Under the pieces are notes generated by a model. It ran no database searches, was not told the DNA's origin, and saw only the letters and a program-made list of their open reading frames with translations. A DNA stretch of 64,000 nucleotides from Cyclobacteriaceae bacterium (GTDB lineage: Bacteria; Bacteroidota; Bacteroidia; Cytophagales; Cyclobacteriaceae). A program made the translations under genes and the position numbers. Of the stretch, positions 37,212 to 47,510 are shown piece by piece. The stretch is from assembly GCA_020832305.1 (NCBI GenBank), contig JAFIEV010000046.1, positions 222,238-286,237 of the forward strand, given 5' to 3'. Every line of letters begins with the position of its first letter. The stretch's first letter is position 1.

Positions 37212-39575
37212 ATGAAAATATTTTTACTTACACAGTTTTTACTGCTGCTTTTTTCTTTGGGAAATGCCCAGAAAATAACTATAAGTGGTACTGTCAGGGA
37301 TGCCGGCAATGGAGAAGCCCTGATCGGCGCAAATGTTTATGATGTAAAAAACCGAAAGGGCGCCACTACCAACAATTATGGCTTTTTTAGTTATACCCCT
37401 CCTGATAGAAATGTCGAATTGATATTCAGTTATGTTGGTTACAAACCATTTCAACTATCCCTGCAACTAGAGAAGGATACCTTAATTACTGTTGAGCTTT
37501 CTCCTTCTGGTCTTTTAAAAGATGTTGTTATAGAAGGAGAACGATCTGATCCTATTCAGGAGAGCACTGCCATGGGTGCCATCAATGTGCCACTGCGGGA
37601 AATCAAAAACCTGCCTGCCTTATTGGGGGAGGTTGATATTTTTAAGATCATTCAATTACTCCCAGGGGTTCAGTCAGGTGTGGAAGGCGCTTCAGGATTG
37701 TATGTGAGGGGAGGTAGCCCCGACCAGAATTTAATTCTTCTGGATGGCGTACCGGTCTATAATGCCAGTCACCTGTTTGGCTTTTTCTCCGTTTTCAATG
37801 ATGGGGCGATCAACAATGTGGAATTAACCAAAGGGGGTTTTCCGGCACGATATGGCGGCAGACTTTCTTCTGTAATTGACATTACTATGAAGGAGGGAAG
37901 CATGAAGGAGTTTAAGGGAGAAGGTAGTATTGGATTAATAGCCTCTAAATTGACTGTAGAAGGGCCGATTAAAAAAGACAAAACTTCCTTTTTGCTTTCT
38001 GGCCGAAGAACCTATCTTGACCTGATTGCGCGGCCTATTATCCGTAACCAAACCGGGGGGCAAGATGATGTTGGCTATTTTTTTTACGACATTAATGCCA
38101 AAATCAATCATATTTTCAACGATAAAAACAGGTTATACCTGAGTTATTACGGAGGTAATGATGTTTTTTATTCTTCGTTCAATTCTTCATGGGAATCAAA
38201 TGGAGGCAGATCCCAATCTCAAGAAGAGGCAGGTCTGGGTTGGGGCAATAATATTGCTGCCATTCGCTGGAACCATATCATCAATAAAAGACTATTTGCC
38301 AATTTTACTGGTACTTTCACGCGTTATCATTTCAATCTTTTCAGTGATTATGAAGATGTCTTTACACCAAATCAGGGCGCTCCTGTAAGAGATGTTTTTA
38401 CAGCGAGATATATGTCTGGAATCCGTGATTTTGCTTTTAAAGCTGATTTTGATTATATCCCCAATCCCGATCATTACATTCGTTGGGGAGGAATGATCAT
38501 CGACCACCGCTTCACACCGGGGGTTTTTGTTTCAAGGGAAAATCAAAGACCTGAAATAAGAGAGGGCGCCAAGCCATATGATAGTCAGGAGTTCTCTGTG
38601 TATATCGAAGATGATTTTAATGTTGGAAGCCGGCTGAAATTTAATACCGGCTTACACTTTTCAGGATTTTTGGCTGATGAAAAAAGCTATACATCCCTTC
38701 AGCCACGCCTCTCCCTTCGTTTCCTGCTGGATCCTAACTCTTCTGTTAAGCTCTCCTATGTTCAAATGGCACAGTTTGTACATCTGCTTACCAATGCTGG
38801 TCTGGGCTTACCAACTGATTTATGGGTGCCGGCAACTGATATATTCGGGCCGCAGGAGAGCAGGCAGCTGGCCGCAGGTTATTTTAAGAAAATCGGCTAT
38901 GGCCTTGAGTTTAGTGCCGAAGCGTATTACAAAACTATGGATGGAGCGGTGGAATATAAGGATGGAGCATCCTTTTTGAATACTACAGAGGACTGGCAAG
39001 ACAAAGTTACCTCGGGAGAAGGCAGAAGCTATGGACTGGAATTGTTTTTGCAGAAAAAGACCGGAAGAACGACTGGATGGATAGGGTATACCCTTTCTAA
39101 AACCGAAAGAAGATTTGACGATATCAATTTCGGAGAATGGTTTCCTTTCAGGTACGACCGCAGACATGATATCAGTTTTACCGCGGTTCACAAGTGGTCA
39201 GACAGGATTGACATATCCGGAACCTGGGTATTTGGAAGCGGAAATTTTATAACAGTACCTACCCAGCGATACCAACATTCCATGACTGTAATCAACGATG
39301 GCTTCACCCGTTTTGGGGGTCTGTTTGTAGACTATTTTGATTCCCGGAATAATTTTCAAATGCGACATTATCACCGCATGGACCTGGGTGTGAATTTTCA
39401 TAAAGATATAAGATGGGGCACAAGAACCTGGAACGTTTCAGTTTATAATGTGTATAGCCGGCTGAATCCTTTCTTCATGGATATTTCCTATAATTGGCAA
39501 TTGCAACGAAATCAACTGCGTCAGTTTAGCTTATTCCCTGTCATACCCTCTGTTTCATACCGATTTACCTTTTAG
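37212..39575 (+). CDS. TonB-dependent receptor with carboxypeptidase-like N-domain
   Basis: 787 residues from ATG 37212, which gives a signal peptide (IFLLTQFLLLLFSLGNAQ); the GTG at 37182 does not. Res ~20-110 form a CarboxypepD_reg beta-sandwich (ISGTVRDAGNGEALIGANVYD). The plug follows (VDIFKIIQLLPGVQSGVEGASGLYVRGGSPDQNLILLDGVPVYN, FPARYGGRLSSVIDI) and then a 22-strand-type barrel ending VSYRFTF. It is an outer membrane active importer needing TonB-ExbBD. A DUF4249 lipoprotein gene follows after 3 bp; this pairing is the non-SusC/D receptor type with an unknown, often metal- or small-molecule-related, cargo. Confidence 0.88.
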   Translation: MKIFLLTQFLLLLFSLGNAQKITISGTVRDAGNGEALIGANVYDVKNRKGATTNNYGFFSYTPPDRNVELIFSYVGYKPFQLSLQLEKDTLITVELSPSGLLKDVVIEGERSDPIQESTAMGAINVPLREIKNLPALLGEVDIFKIIQLLPGVQSGVEGASGLYVRGGSPDQNLILLDGVPVYNASHLFGFFSVFNDGAINNVELTKGGFPARYGGRLSSVIDITMKEGSMKEFKGEGSIGLIASKLTVEGPIKKDKTSFLLSGRRTYLDLIARPIIRNQTGGQDDVGYFFYDINAKINHIFNDKNRLYLSYYGGNDVFYSSFNSSWESNGGRSQSQEEAGLGWGNNIAAIRWNHIINKRLFANFTGTFTRYHFNLFSDYEDVFTPNQGAPVRDVFTARYMSGIRDFAFKADFDYIPNPDHYIRWGGMIIDHRFTPGVFVSRENQRPEIREGAKPYDSQEFSVYIEDDFNVGSRLKFNTGLHFSGFLADEKSYTSLQPRLSLRFLLDPNSSVKLSYVQMAQFVHLLTNAGLGLPTDLWVPATDIFGPQESRQLAAGYFKKIGYGLEFSAEAYYKTMDGAVEYKDGASFLNTTEDWQDKVTSGEGRSYGLELFLQKKTGRTTGWIGYTLSKTERRFDDINFGEWFPFRYDRRHDISFTAVHKWSDRIDISGTWVFGSGNFITVPTQRYQHSMTVINDGFTRFGGLFVDYFDSRNNFQMRHYHRMDLGVNFHKDIRWGTRTWNVSVYNVYSRLNPFFMDISYNWQLQRNQLRQFSLFPVIPSVSYRFTF

Positions 39576-39578
39576 ACC

Positions 39579-40514
39579 ATGATCTTATACCTCAGATATT
39601 ATTTTCTTTGCAGCATTCCCGTACTCTTTTTATGGGGGTGTGAACGATTTCTGGAAGTTGAACTCCCAGATCAGGAGCCCAGGCTTGTGTTAAATGCCCT
39701 TTTGGAAAATAAAGACACCTTACAGGTCTTCCTGAGCCGAAGCCGGAGTGTTCTTGAAGGTGGTCAATTCAACGATGAAGGTTTTCCAGCAGTTCGAAAT
39801 GCAAGGATTACCTTAAAAGATGAAGAAGGGAATACTTTTGTTTTTCAGCCCGTAGATCGTAGTCTGCCCTGGTTCGAAGATTATTTTTATCAGCTACCCA
39901 ATCCTGGTTTGAAAGCTGGTAATTCCTATGAAATTACTGCTGAGGCTCCGGGATATGCCTCTGTAAAAAGCACGCAACAACTTCCTGAGGTAGTTCCCAT
40001 AACATCCATCAATATTACAGACTTAGGCCCTACCCCGAATTCTGAGTTTTCGAATACCTATGAAGTAATTTTGCGATTTAATGATCCGCCGGGAGTGAAT
40101 TTTTATGAAATTTCAGGAAGTATTCTGGGAAAAAACTATGTGGTTAGTGAGGGAGATACGATCTTTTTTTTCTATGCAGATGAACTTAGGCCCGATCCGG
40201 TCAACCGCTCCATAAGTAAAGATCATCTTTTAAGGAATGTGCTTTTATTTGAAGATGTTTTTATAGATACAGCAAACCCTGAAGTAGTATTCAGGATACG
40301 GATTCCTGCAAATACAGAAGCAGAGGTAAATGTTGTTTTGTCTCATGTCACAGAAGCGTATTATCGATTTTATGACACAGCAGACCTTCAATTTTATAAT
40401 CGAGGTGATTTTTTATCACAACCAGTGCTGGTATTTAACAATATTCAACAGGGCCTGGGGATTTTTAAAGCAAGAAGCGCTGATCAGAGGGTACTTATTG
40501 TAGGTGGGAATTAA
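39579..40514 (+). CDS. DUF4249 lipoprotein, partner of the TonB receptor
   Basis: 311 residues. N-terminal signal ending in LWGC (Cys ~21), a non-ideal lipobox. Then a beta-rich DUF4249 domain (ARITLKDEEGNTFVF, GNSYEITAEAPGYASVKSTQQLP). DUF4249 proteins are nearly always encoded next to TonB receptors with a carboxypeptidase-like N-domain, as here (3-bp gap). Probably sits on the outer membrane and helps cargo capture. Confidence 0.82.
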   Translation: MILYLRYYFLCSIPVLFLWGCERFLEVELPDQEPRLVLNALLENKDTLQVFLSRSRSVLEGGQFNDEGFPAVRNARITLKDEEGNTFVFQPVDRSLPWFEDYFYQLPNPGLKAGNSYEITAEAPGYASVKSTQQLPEVVPITSINITDLGPTPNSEFSNTYEVILRFNDPPGVNFYEISGSILGKNYVVSEGDTIFFFYADELRPDPVNRSISKDHLLRNVLLFEDVFIDTANPEVVFRIRIPANTEAEVNVVLSHVTEAYYRFYDTADLQFYNRGDFLSQPVLVFNNIQQGLGIFKARSADQRVLIVGGN

Positions 40515-40632
40515 ATCTTGTTATATGGAAGGGATAAAATGATTATGGTTGTATCATATTTTATCCAAAAAATCTCATTATAAAAGAAGCATTTAGTATT
40601 ATGCATGGTGAATCAACAATAGTGTATTTTCC

Positions 40633-41862
40633 ATGATTATTCTTCATACCGCCGACTGGCACCTGGGTAAAAAACTGTACGACTATGACCTTTCGGGCAT
40701 CCAGTCCCAATACCTCGACTGGCTGGCAAATTATCTGAAAAGCGAAAAAGTCGACTACCTGCTGATTTCCGGAGATGTATTTGACCTGGCCAATCCCTCT
40801 TCCGATTCCCTTCGCTTGTATTATGAATTTCTTCACACAGCCATGCAAACCGGTACCCGGCTCATCATAACCGGGGGTAATCACGATTCGCCTCTGGTAT
40901 TAAATGCACCGGCCAGACTGCTTCATTATATGCAAGTCTTTGTCGTAGGTTGCCTCAGTGAAAATATCGATGAAATGATCTTTCCACTCAAGAACCCTGA
41001 AGGCGATGTGGAGGCGGTTGTAATCGGAATGCCTTTTTTAAGGGACCGCGATCTCCGTCGCTCTGTAGCCGGACAAGGCTACCAGGAGCGCATCGAAAGC
41101 GTAAGGGAAGGCATTAAACTCAGGTATATGGAACTCTCAGAAAGGGCCCGGAACCTCTATCCCAATGTACCCACCATAGCTATGGGACACCTTTTTGTAC
41201 AAAATTCAGTGGTATCTGAAAGTGAAAGGGAAATTCAGGTGGGCAACCAGGCAGCTTTTTCCACTGCCAATTTCCCCACAGACCTGCAATACATCGCCCT
41301 TGGGCATATCCATCGTCCACAAGCCTTTGGCGAAAAAGGAAATATGCGCTACAGTGGATCACCTTATCCACTGAGTTTTTCTGAAAAAGACGATAATAAA
41401 GAGATGGTGCGCATCGATATCGTCGATGGGGAAATAGACATCCGTACGGTGGAAGTGCCCGCTTTTGCGGAGTTAAGAAGCATTGCAGGTTCGCTGGCAG
41501 AGGTAAGAACACAGGCGGAAAATCTTGAAAATGCCGAAAACCTGCCAATTTTGCTCGAATTGAAGATATCAGAGGAGGTATACAAGCCCGAATTCCTGCA
41601 GGAAAGGGACCAGATTATATCAGAAATTAAACAAAAAACGGGCATAGAAGTAGTAGCAACGCGCATTGAATTTGCGGATCAGGAACAGATGGTCAGGGAA
41701 AAATTGCGACAAACTGAGACCATACACGAAATCAAACCGGCAGATGTATTTGAAATATTGCTTAAGAGCTACCCGCAGGAGGAAATAGGTGATTTGCTTG
41801 CCACTTTCGCAAGCCTTGAAGAGGAGATCCATCAGGAAATGCAAAATGAAGAACGGTTATGA
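40633..41862 (+). CDS. sbcD: Exonuclease SbcD (Mre11-like)
   Basis: 409 residues. The metallophosphoesterase motifs are complete: ILHTADWHLGKKL (D, H), YLLISGDVFDLANP (GDxxD), IITGGNHDSP (GNHD), IAMGHLF and IALGHIHRPQ (GH, GHxH). It forms the SbcCD nuclease that trims hairpins and protein-blocked DNA ends. ATG 40633 is the natural start. Overlaps sbcC by 4 bp (ATGA). Confidence 0.95.
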   Translation: MIILHTADWHLGKKLYDYDLSGIQSQYLDWLANYLKSEKVDYLLISGDVFDLANPSSDSLRLYYEFLHTAMQTGTRLIITGGNHDSPLVLNAPARLLHYMQVFVVGCLSENIDEMIFPLKNPEGDVEAVVIGMPFLRDRDLRRSVAGQGYQERIESVREGIKLRYMELSERARNLYPNVPTIAMGHLFVQNSVVSESEREIQVGNQAAFSTANFPTDLQYIALGHIHRPQAFGEKGNMRYSGSPYPLSFSEKDDNKEMVRIDIVDGEIDIRTVEVPAFAELRSIAGSLAEVRTQAENLENAENLPILLELKISEEVYKPEFLQERDQIISEIKQKTGIEVVATRIEFADQEQMVREKLRQTETIHEIKPADVFEILLKSYPQEEIGDLLATFASLEEEIHQEMQNEERL

Positions 41863-44800
41863 AAATCCTAAAAATACGTTTTCAGAACATCAATTCCTTA
41901 AAGGGGATTCACGAAATCGATTTTACCGCAGCGCTTTTTCAGGCAGCGGGACTGTTTGCCATTACCGGCCCAACGGGCATAGGAAAATCTACCTTGCTCG
42001 ATGTAATCACCCTGTCATTGTTTAATCGAATCCCCCGTTTCGAGGCCGGATTGTCGCGGGAAAGTATTGCCCGAAATGGAGCCGTACTCACAAGGAACAC
42101 CACAGAATGCTTTGCCGAAACGGAATATGAAAGCAAGGGAAGGCAGTATCGCTCTAACTGGTCTATCAAAATCAATCGAAATGGCAATTTCAATGATTAT
42201 GAAATGTTTGTGGCCGAATTACCCGGCGGAGAAATACTGACACAGAAGAAAAGTGAGGTTCCTGATAAAAATGAAGAAATCATTGGCCTGAGCTATGAAC
42301 AATTTACCCGGTCGATCCTGCTCTCTCAAGGCGCCTTTGACCGTTTTCTCAAAGCAAAAAAAAATGAGAGAGGCGCCCTGCTTGAAAAAATCACCGGAAC
42401 AGGCATTTTCAGGGCCATCGGAATAAGGGCCTTTGAAAAAAACCGGGATATAAAACGTCAAGTGCAGGATATACAAGGCAGACTGGAAGAAGTTCAGGTT
42501 TTGCCCGAAGAAGCCCTGGGCGAAATCAAACAACAAATGGAGCGCCTGGAGGCTGAGCTGATCAGGGTAGGATCGCTTCGCAAAGAGAAGGAAAACCTGG
42601 CCAGAATTAAGTCAGAAATCATGAAAGCCAGGCAAAAGCAGCAGCAATGGCAACACAACTGGCAGCAACTGCTACAAGCGGAAGAAGAATTTCAACCCCA
42701 ATCCGATAAACTTCAAAAATACCAGCAACTTCAGCCTTTTCTCGAGCCTATGCTGCAACTCGATAACCTGGAAGAGGAAGGAAAGCGAATCAAAAGGGAT
42801 CAGGATGGCATCAATCAACAGCTTCTTCAGCGACAGCATGTGCAAAACAATATGCTCGAGGCCATTCAAAGCGCCACAGCATTCAGGGGAGAAGCATCAA
42901 CGGCAGTAGATTTTTTGGAAAAAGTGTATATACAATACCAGCAGGTCAGGGGCAGGTACGCACTTTCAACGAATCAAGCCGAAAACGCTGGAAAGAGTCT
43001 GTTGAAAACAGGGCAGTCCCTCGCTGCTTACAGCAAGGAATTGCAATCCGTCCAGGACGCCGAAAAGCTCCTGATCCAGTTTGTACAAAGAATGCAGGGA
43101 AGCGGATTTGATGAAAGCAAACCATCTGAATTTTATGAACAGGAAGGCGCCAATTGGCAGAGGAGACGCAAAGTCTTAAGCAACATGCGTGATAATCTGG
43201 CCAGAATCGGAGATTGGAAAAATAACCTTCAGATACTCCGGGAAAAATCGGCGGAACTCAACCAAAAACTTGCCAATGACCAGGCACAATACAACTATAC
43301 CACAGAGCTCCTCAGATTGAAGGATGAGGAGCTTCAAAACCAAAAGGCTCAGCGTGACCTGGAATTGAAAAAGGCGGGTCTTGAAGACCATAGAAAAGAA
43401 CTCGTACAGGGCGAACCTTGTCCGCTTTGTGGTTCTACACATCATCCGTATTTACAGGCCTATGACAACTCCGTTGATGCTTTGAAGCATAAAGTACAGA
43501 TACTCGAAAAGGAGGTAATGCAATTAAACCGCACCCAGGCTGCCTTGTATGATGCCGTCAGGCTGTACAACCATCAATTGGAGGAAGCTGCCCGGCAGAT
43601 CGCGCAATTTGAGGAAAACATCACCGCCAGGGCCAATGAATGTCATAACCTGCAGACGAGCAGCGGAGTGCCCGTACCCGGCGATCTGGAGAAGGCCGAA
43701 TCCCTGCTGATAGAAGCAGAAACGACCATCGACCAGATCGCCCGGTATCTGAAAGACAGGGTAACCCGCGATCAGTTGATGCAATGGAAGGCGATGTATC
43801 AGGAAAAGGAAAAACACCAGAGTGAGGCGGAAAAAGCTTTGACTGAGCTGCAGGAATTGTACAAGGGCAGAGATGCAGATGCAGACTTCAATAAATGGAT
43901 AAAAGGACTGGCAAATGCAGAAAATGAAATCAGGCTTTATATTCAACAGCAGCAGGGACTGGAAGCCAGTCTTAGCGATTTGCGGGATAAGTACCGCGAC
44001 ATGAAAACCCGACTTGAAACGGCCTTATTAAACGCCGGCTTTTCAGACATCCAAAACGCCAGACTCGCAAGGTTAAATGCAGCAGAAGTAAAATCAATCG
44101 AAGCTCAAAAACAATATTTGCAGGAGCAGAGGTCTTCTGTTCAAACCTCTATAAAGGAATGTGAAAATCTGATCGACGAACTTAATCAACAGGACAAGCC
44201 GGAAATAAGCCTGGAAAAAGTACAGGATGAACTGAGCGAGCTGGAGCGCTTAATCAATGCTACCGGTGATGAAAGGGGTGGATTGCGTGCACGCCTTGAA
44301 CATGATGCGCAAAATCGCGAGCGCCATGCACTGTTGAAAAATCAATTGATGGACCTGGAGGTCGAAGCACGAAGATGGAATATCATCAATGAGCTGATCG
44401 GTGACGCCAAAGGCAACCGCTTCGCCAATATAGCACAGGAAATCACCTTGCGGCAGCTGATAGCTATGGCCAACGCCCGTTTGGCTTTACTCAGTGAGCG
44501 CTACCGCCTATTTCCACCCGATGGCAGTACCGAAGAAATGGAGGTAGCAGATGCATATCAGGGCAATTTGCGCAGGTCCATCCAGACATTGAGTGGGGGA
44601 GAGACCTTTTTATTGAGTTTATCTATGGCGCTTGCCTTGTCTGATCTGGCTTCCAGTAATGTGGAAATAGGTTGTTTGTTTATTGATGAGGGTTTTGGCA
44701 CCCTTGATGCCGAAACTCTTGATATGGCTATAAGCACCCTGGAAAAACTGCAGGCAGAAGGCAACAAACTCATAGGCATCATCAGTCATGTAGATGCACT

Positions 44801-44873
44801 GAAAGAGAGAATCAGCTGCCAGGTGAGGCTTTACAGAGCTTCCCAGGGGCATAGCCGCATTGAGGTGGTTTAA
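41859..44873 (+). CDS. sbcC: Exonuclease subunit SbcC (Rad50-like)
   Basis: 1004 residues. Walker A GPTGIGKST (Lys43), Q-loop LSQGAFDRFLKA, long coiled-coil arms, a zinc hook PCPLCGSTHHP with Cys521 and Cys524, a second coiled coil, then the ABC signature TLSGGETFLLSLSMALAL and Walker B CLFIDEGFGTLD. ATPase partner of SbcD. Translationally coupled to it (4-bp overlap). Ends 8 bp from the convergent OmpA-family gene. Confidence 0.95.
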   Translation: MKILKIRFQNINSLKGIHEIDFTAALFQAAGLFAITGPTGIGKSTLLDVITLSLFNRIPRFEAGLSRESIARNGAVLTRNTTECFAETEYESKGRQYRSNWSIKINRNGNFNDYEMFVAELPGGEILTQKKSEVPDKNEEIIGLSYEQFTRSILLSQGAFDRFLKAKKNERGALLEKITGTGIFRAIGIRAFEKNRDIKRQVQDIQGRLEEVQVLPEEALGEIKQQMERLEAELIRVGSLRKEKENLARIKSEIMKARQKQQQWQHNWQQLLQAEEEFQPQSDKLQKYQQLQPFLEPMLQLDNLEEEGKRIKRDQDGINQQLLQRQHVQNNMLEAIQSATAFRGEASTAVDFLEKVYIQYQQVRGRYALSTNQAENAGKSLLKTGQSLAAYSKELQSVQDAEKLLIQFVQRMQGSGFDESKPSEFYEQEGANWQRRRKVLSNMRDNLARIGDWKNNLQILREKSAELNQKLANDQAQYNYTTELLRLKDEELQNQKAQRDLELKKAGLEDHRKELVQGEPCPLCGSTHHPYLQAYDNSVDALKHKVQILEKEVMQLNRTQAALYDAVRLYNHQLEEAARQIAQFEENITARANECHNLQTSSGVPVPGDLEKAESLLIEAETTIDQIARYLKDRVTRDQLMQWKAMYQEKEKHQSEAEKALTELQELYKGRDADADFNKWIKGLANAENEIRLYIQQQQGLEASLSDLRDKYRDMKTRLETALLNAGFSDIQNARLARLNAAEVKSIEAQKQYLQEQRSSVQTSIKECENLIDELNQQDKPEISLEKVQDELSELERLINATGDERGGLRARLEHDAQNRERHALLKNQLMDLEVEARRWNIINELIGDAKGNRFANIAQEITLRQLIAMANARLALLSERYRLFPPDGSTEEMEVADAYQGNLRRSIQTLSGGETFLLSLSMALALSDLASSNVEIGCLFIDEGFGTLDAETLDMAISTLEKLQAEGNKLIGIISHVDALKERISCQVRLYRASQGHSRIEVV

Positions 44874-44881
44874 TGGAATAT

Positions 44882-46144
44882 TTACATCTTTACAAATTCT
44901 ACCCTGCGGTTCATGGCTTTATCTTCCGCACTTTGGTTAGGGGCGATTGGCTTGCCGGCGCCATGACCATCCGCCTTTAAGCGATCTTTCGAAATGCCCA
45001 TTTCAATCATTTTATTTTTAACTGTTTGAGCGCGGGCTTCTGATAAACGCTGGTTTGATTCAGCATTACCATCGCTGTCGGTATGACCCTCAACACTGAA
45101 CTTTAGTTCCGGTTTTTGCTTCATCAGATCTACAATTTCATTTATAATCCCCATGCTTTCTGGTCTCAGCGTAGCTTTGTTTACATCAAAGCGAATACCA
45201 TGGGCAATAATTTTTCCGTCGGTCAAAAATTTATCATACAAGGGCACGGCCCCTTTGGCGATACGAATGTTTTTTATAAATGATTTGCGGTCGGCTTGTG
45301 GATTATTGCCCCTGATGGTAATACCGGTAGGTTTTTCGGCAAGATTCGGAATATTGAGAAGCCGGGTTTCATCGAGGTAGACCTTCAGTGCCCTTTGGTT
45401 AAAAGAAATGGAAACCCTTCGCCATTTGGCTTCTTCGTCGATATGGCTACGCCTTACATTCGGATAATTTCCTTCGCTCCTGTCATAAACGGCCTTGTTG
45501 ATATAAACACGTAAATCATTAAGTATACGACGCTGGTTTTTCATGTCGTAAAAATTCACATAGTAGGTTTGATTAAATACACCGGCTTCGAAGTAGGCAT
45601 CAAATTCAAGGGTGAATGCATCTGGCAGATAATCTTTTGGATTTTCCCTGATCAGGGGCACAATTCCTTGTCTCGATGTAGCCTGGCGGAAGTAAATGAC
45701 ATTGTCATCTCCAAATTGCGCGTTTTCAACCGTACCGGCAACCAGGTCCCATTTGCCTGGGAATTCGCCGTTTTTTTCGCTTGACAAATCATCTTCAAAC
45801 AAAATAATATCTCCGGGTATAAAGTCAAATGACATCCACTTTAGTTCATCTTCCGGAAGCCTTAGCTCGGGCAGTACCTCCTGATCTGTAGCTTCTGATC
45901 GTTGTGGTGGCAGCTCAGCACTTTCTGCTTCGTTATTTTCCGCATCGAGACCCGCTTCTATTTCATCGAGGGTTTTATCAACGGCCTGGTCTAATCTTCT
46001 TTCAACCCGCTGTTCAACTTTTCGTTCGGTATTTCTCTGCGTGTTTCTGAGGATGCGATCGGTTCTGATCTGAGCAAAAGCGATCGAAAAATTCACTACA
46101 CAAAAAATGGCAATAAAGCCGAAAATTAATACTAAGTTTCTCAT
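44882..46144 (-). CDS. OmpA-family outer membrane protein
   Basis: 420 residues from ATG 46144 (signal peptide VLIFGFIAIFCVVNFSIAFAQ); the upstream ATG 46213 gives a poor N-terminus. A Glu/Arg-rich coiled-coil region (TERKVEQRVERRLDQAVDKTLDEIE) follows, then a concanavalin/LamG-like beta-sandwich (res ~150-290). The C-terminus is an OmpA peptidoglycan-binding domain (FSVEGHTDSDGNAESNQRLSEARAQTVKNKM, NRRVEFV). It anchors the outer membrane to the cell wall. Encoded after an AraC regulator gene on the same strand. Confidence 0.85.
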   Translation of the reverse strand: MRNLVLIFGFIAIFCVVNFSIAFAQIRTDRILRNTQRNTERKVEQRVERRLDQAVDKTLDEIEAGLDAENNEAESAELPPQRSEATDQEVLPELRLPEDELKWMSFDFIPGDIILFEDDLSSEKNGEFPGKWDLVAGTVENAQFGDDNVIYFRQATSRQGIVPLIRENPKDYLPDAFTLEFDAYFEAGVFNQTYYVNFYDMKNQRRILNDLRVYINKAVYDRSEGNYPNVRRSHIDEEAKWRRVSISFNQRALKVYLDETRLLNIPNLAEKPTGITIRGNNPQADRKSFIKNIRIAKGAVPLYDKFLTDGKIIAHGIRFDVNKATLRPESMGIINEIVDLMKQKPELKFSVEGHTDSDGNAESNQRLSEARAQTVKNKMIEMGISKDRLKADGHGAGKPIAPNQSAEDKAMNRRVEFVKM

Positions 46145-46213
46145 GGTTAAAAAATTTAATGTTTGATCAAATTTCATCAATTTGCCAATGAGAAAGCTGT
46201 AAAAAGGCGACAA

Positions 46214-47026
46214 TCAGACCAGCAATTCGGCCATTTTATAATCTGCCATTTTGTATTCGATGGGCATTTGTGAGGAGAACTTTTTAAAATCCCGGTTAAA
46301 ATGTGAAAGGTCGTAATAATAGCCGTCAAAGTCAGGATCGTTCCAGTGTATTTTACTTTGAGCAAAATTTTTCTTTACCACATATTTATGCCGCAAGACC
46401 TGCAGGAACTGTTTTGGGGAAATGCCAATGTGTTTTTTGAAGTAACGCTGTAAATTTCTCAGTTTGACCTTTTCATTCAAGATGGTTTCCAGAAGGATAA
46501 GTCCTTTCCTCTCAACCATCAAATCGACAATCTCATCATAAATATGACATTTTTGGCGATTGATTTGCTTTGCCATTTTTTTCAGGAAAGATTCAGTAAC
46601 CACCACCATGGTCTCATAGCACTGGGGAATTTTCAATTGATTTACAACCCTGGCTATGACATCTTCGCCAAAGAGCTTGCAGGAAAGTATGGCGTGGTCT
46701 TTCAGTAACTGAGGAGATATACCCAAAAGGTTATATAATCCGTAGGGTTTAAAATCAATGCCCAGCAGTTTTACACCGCTGGCGGGTTTAACCGTTACAT
46801 GCCGCGTCAATTGCCCGATGCTCAGTGAGTGGCAATGCCATTCTTCTTTCAGATAAAAATCGCTGATCAGGCCATAGTGAAACTGTATTACCGGAAAGCC
46901 CAAAGGAGGTAAATTGACCGTTTCACCCATAGGTGCGCCTTCGAATTCGCAAAAAGTATAGGTATCTATAAATGAACACAAAAACGGATCATGGCATTTT
47001 ATAGATACCATTTTTACATAATCCAT
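46214..47026 (-). CDS. AraC-family transcriptional regulator
   Basis: 270 residues. The N-terminal part (GFPVIQFHYG, LTRHVTVKPASGVKLLGIDFKPYGLYNLLG) is the sensing domain type found with AraC in Bacteroidota (DUF6597-like). The C-terminal helix-turn-helix pair is LLETILNEKVKLRNLQRYFKKHIGISPKQFLQVLRHKYV and DPDFDGYYYDLSHFNRDFKKFSSQMP. It probably controls its neighbours: a DUF486 gene ends 11 bp upstream and the OmpA gene starts 70 bp downstream. Effector unknown. Confidence 0.83.
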   Translation of the reverse strand: MDYVKMVSIKCHDPFLCSFIDTYTFCEFEGAPMGETVNLPPLGFPVIQFHYGLISDFYLKEEWHCHSLSIGQLTRHVTVKPASGVKLLGIDFKPYGLYNLLGISPQLLKDHAILSCKLFGEDVIARVVNQLKIPQCYETMVVVTESFLKKMAKQINRQKCHIYDEIVDLMVERKGLILLETILNEKVKLRNLQRYFKKHIGISPKQFLQVLRHKYVVKKNFAQSKIHWNDPDFDGYYYDLSHFNRDFKKFSSQMPIEYKMADYKMAELLV

Positions 47027-47037
47027 AAAAAAATCCG

Positions 47038-47406
47038 TTACTTCTTAAAAACGAAATATACAGCCAAAATCAGAAAAATAAAACCAATAATATGATTGAA
47101 TTTGAAAGTTTCATTTTTAAATACAATCGTAGTAAAAATAACAAAAACCACAAGAGTAATCACCTCCTGGAGCACCTTTAGTTCTACCAGGGAAAAGGGG
47201 CCGCCATATTCCTTATATCCGATACGGTTTGCAGGTACCTGAAGGATGTATTCAAACAGCGCAATACCCCAGCTGATCAGGATAATGGAGGCCAATCCCA
47301 GGTTTTCAAACCATTTAAGGTCTTTAAATTTTAAATGGCCATACCAGGCCAGGGTCATAAAGGTATTGGACAAGGCCAGCAGTACGATGGTGTATAAAGG
47401 CTTCAT
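47038..47406 (-). CDS. DMT-family membrane protein (DUF486)
   Basis: 122 residues from ATG 47406, placing the first membrane helix at the N-terminus (PLYTIVLLALSNTFMTLAWYGHLKF). Four helices; GIALFEYILQVPANRIGY and LKVLQEVITLVVFVIF match DUF486, a small four-helix branch of the drug/metabolite transporter fold. The start at 47472 would add an unlikely polar N-terminus. On the minus strand TATATTTG at 47461-47454 could be its -7 box. Possibly co-transcribed with the AraC and OmpA genes. Confidence 0.8.
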   Translation of the reverse strand: MKPLYTIVLLALSNTFMTLAWYGHLKFKDLKWFENLGLASIILISWGIALFEYILQVPANRIGYKEYGGPFSLVELKVLQEVITLVVFVIFTTIVFKNETFKFNHIIGFIFLILAVYFVFKK

Positions 47407-47510
47407 TTTCAGTTGCTTGTTTTGGATTATTTGATCTTGAATAAAAAATTGCGCAAATATACGCGAATGCAACTGATGATATATGTTTTTGCAGACCTAT
47501 TCTTTGGATA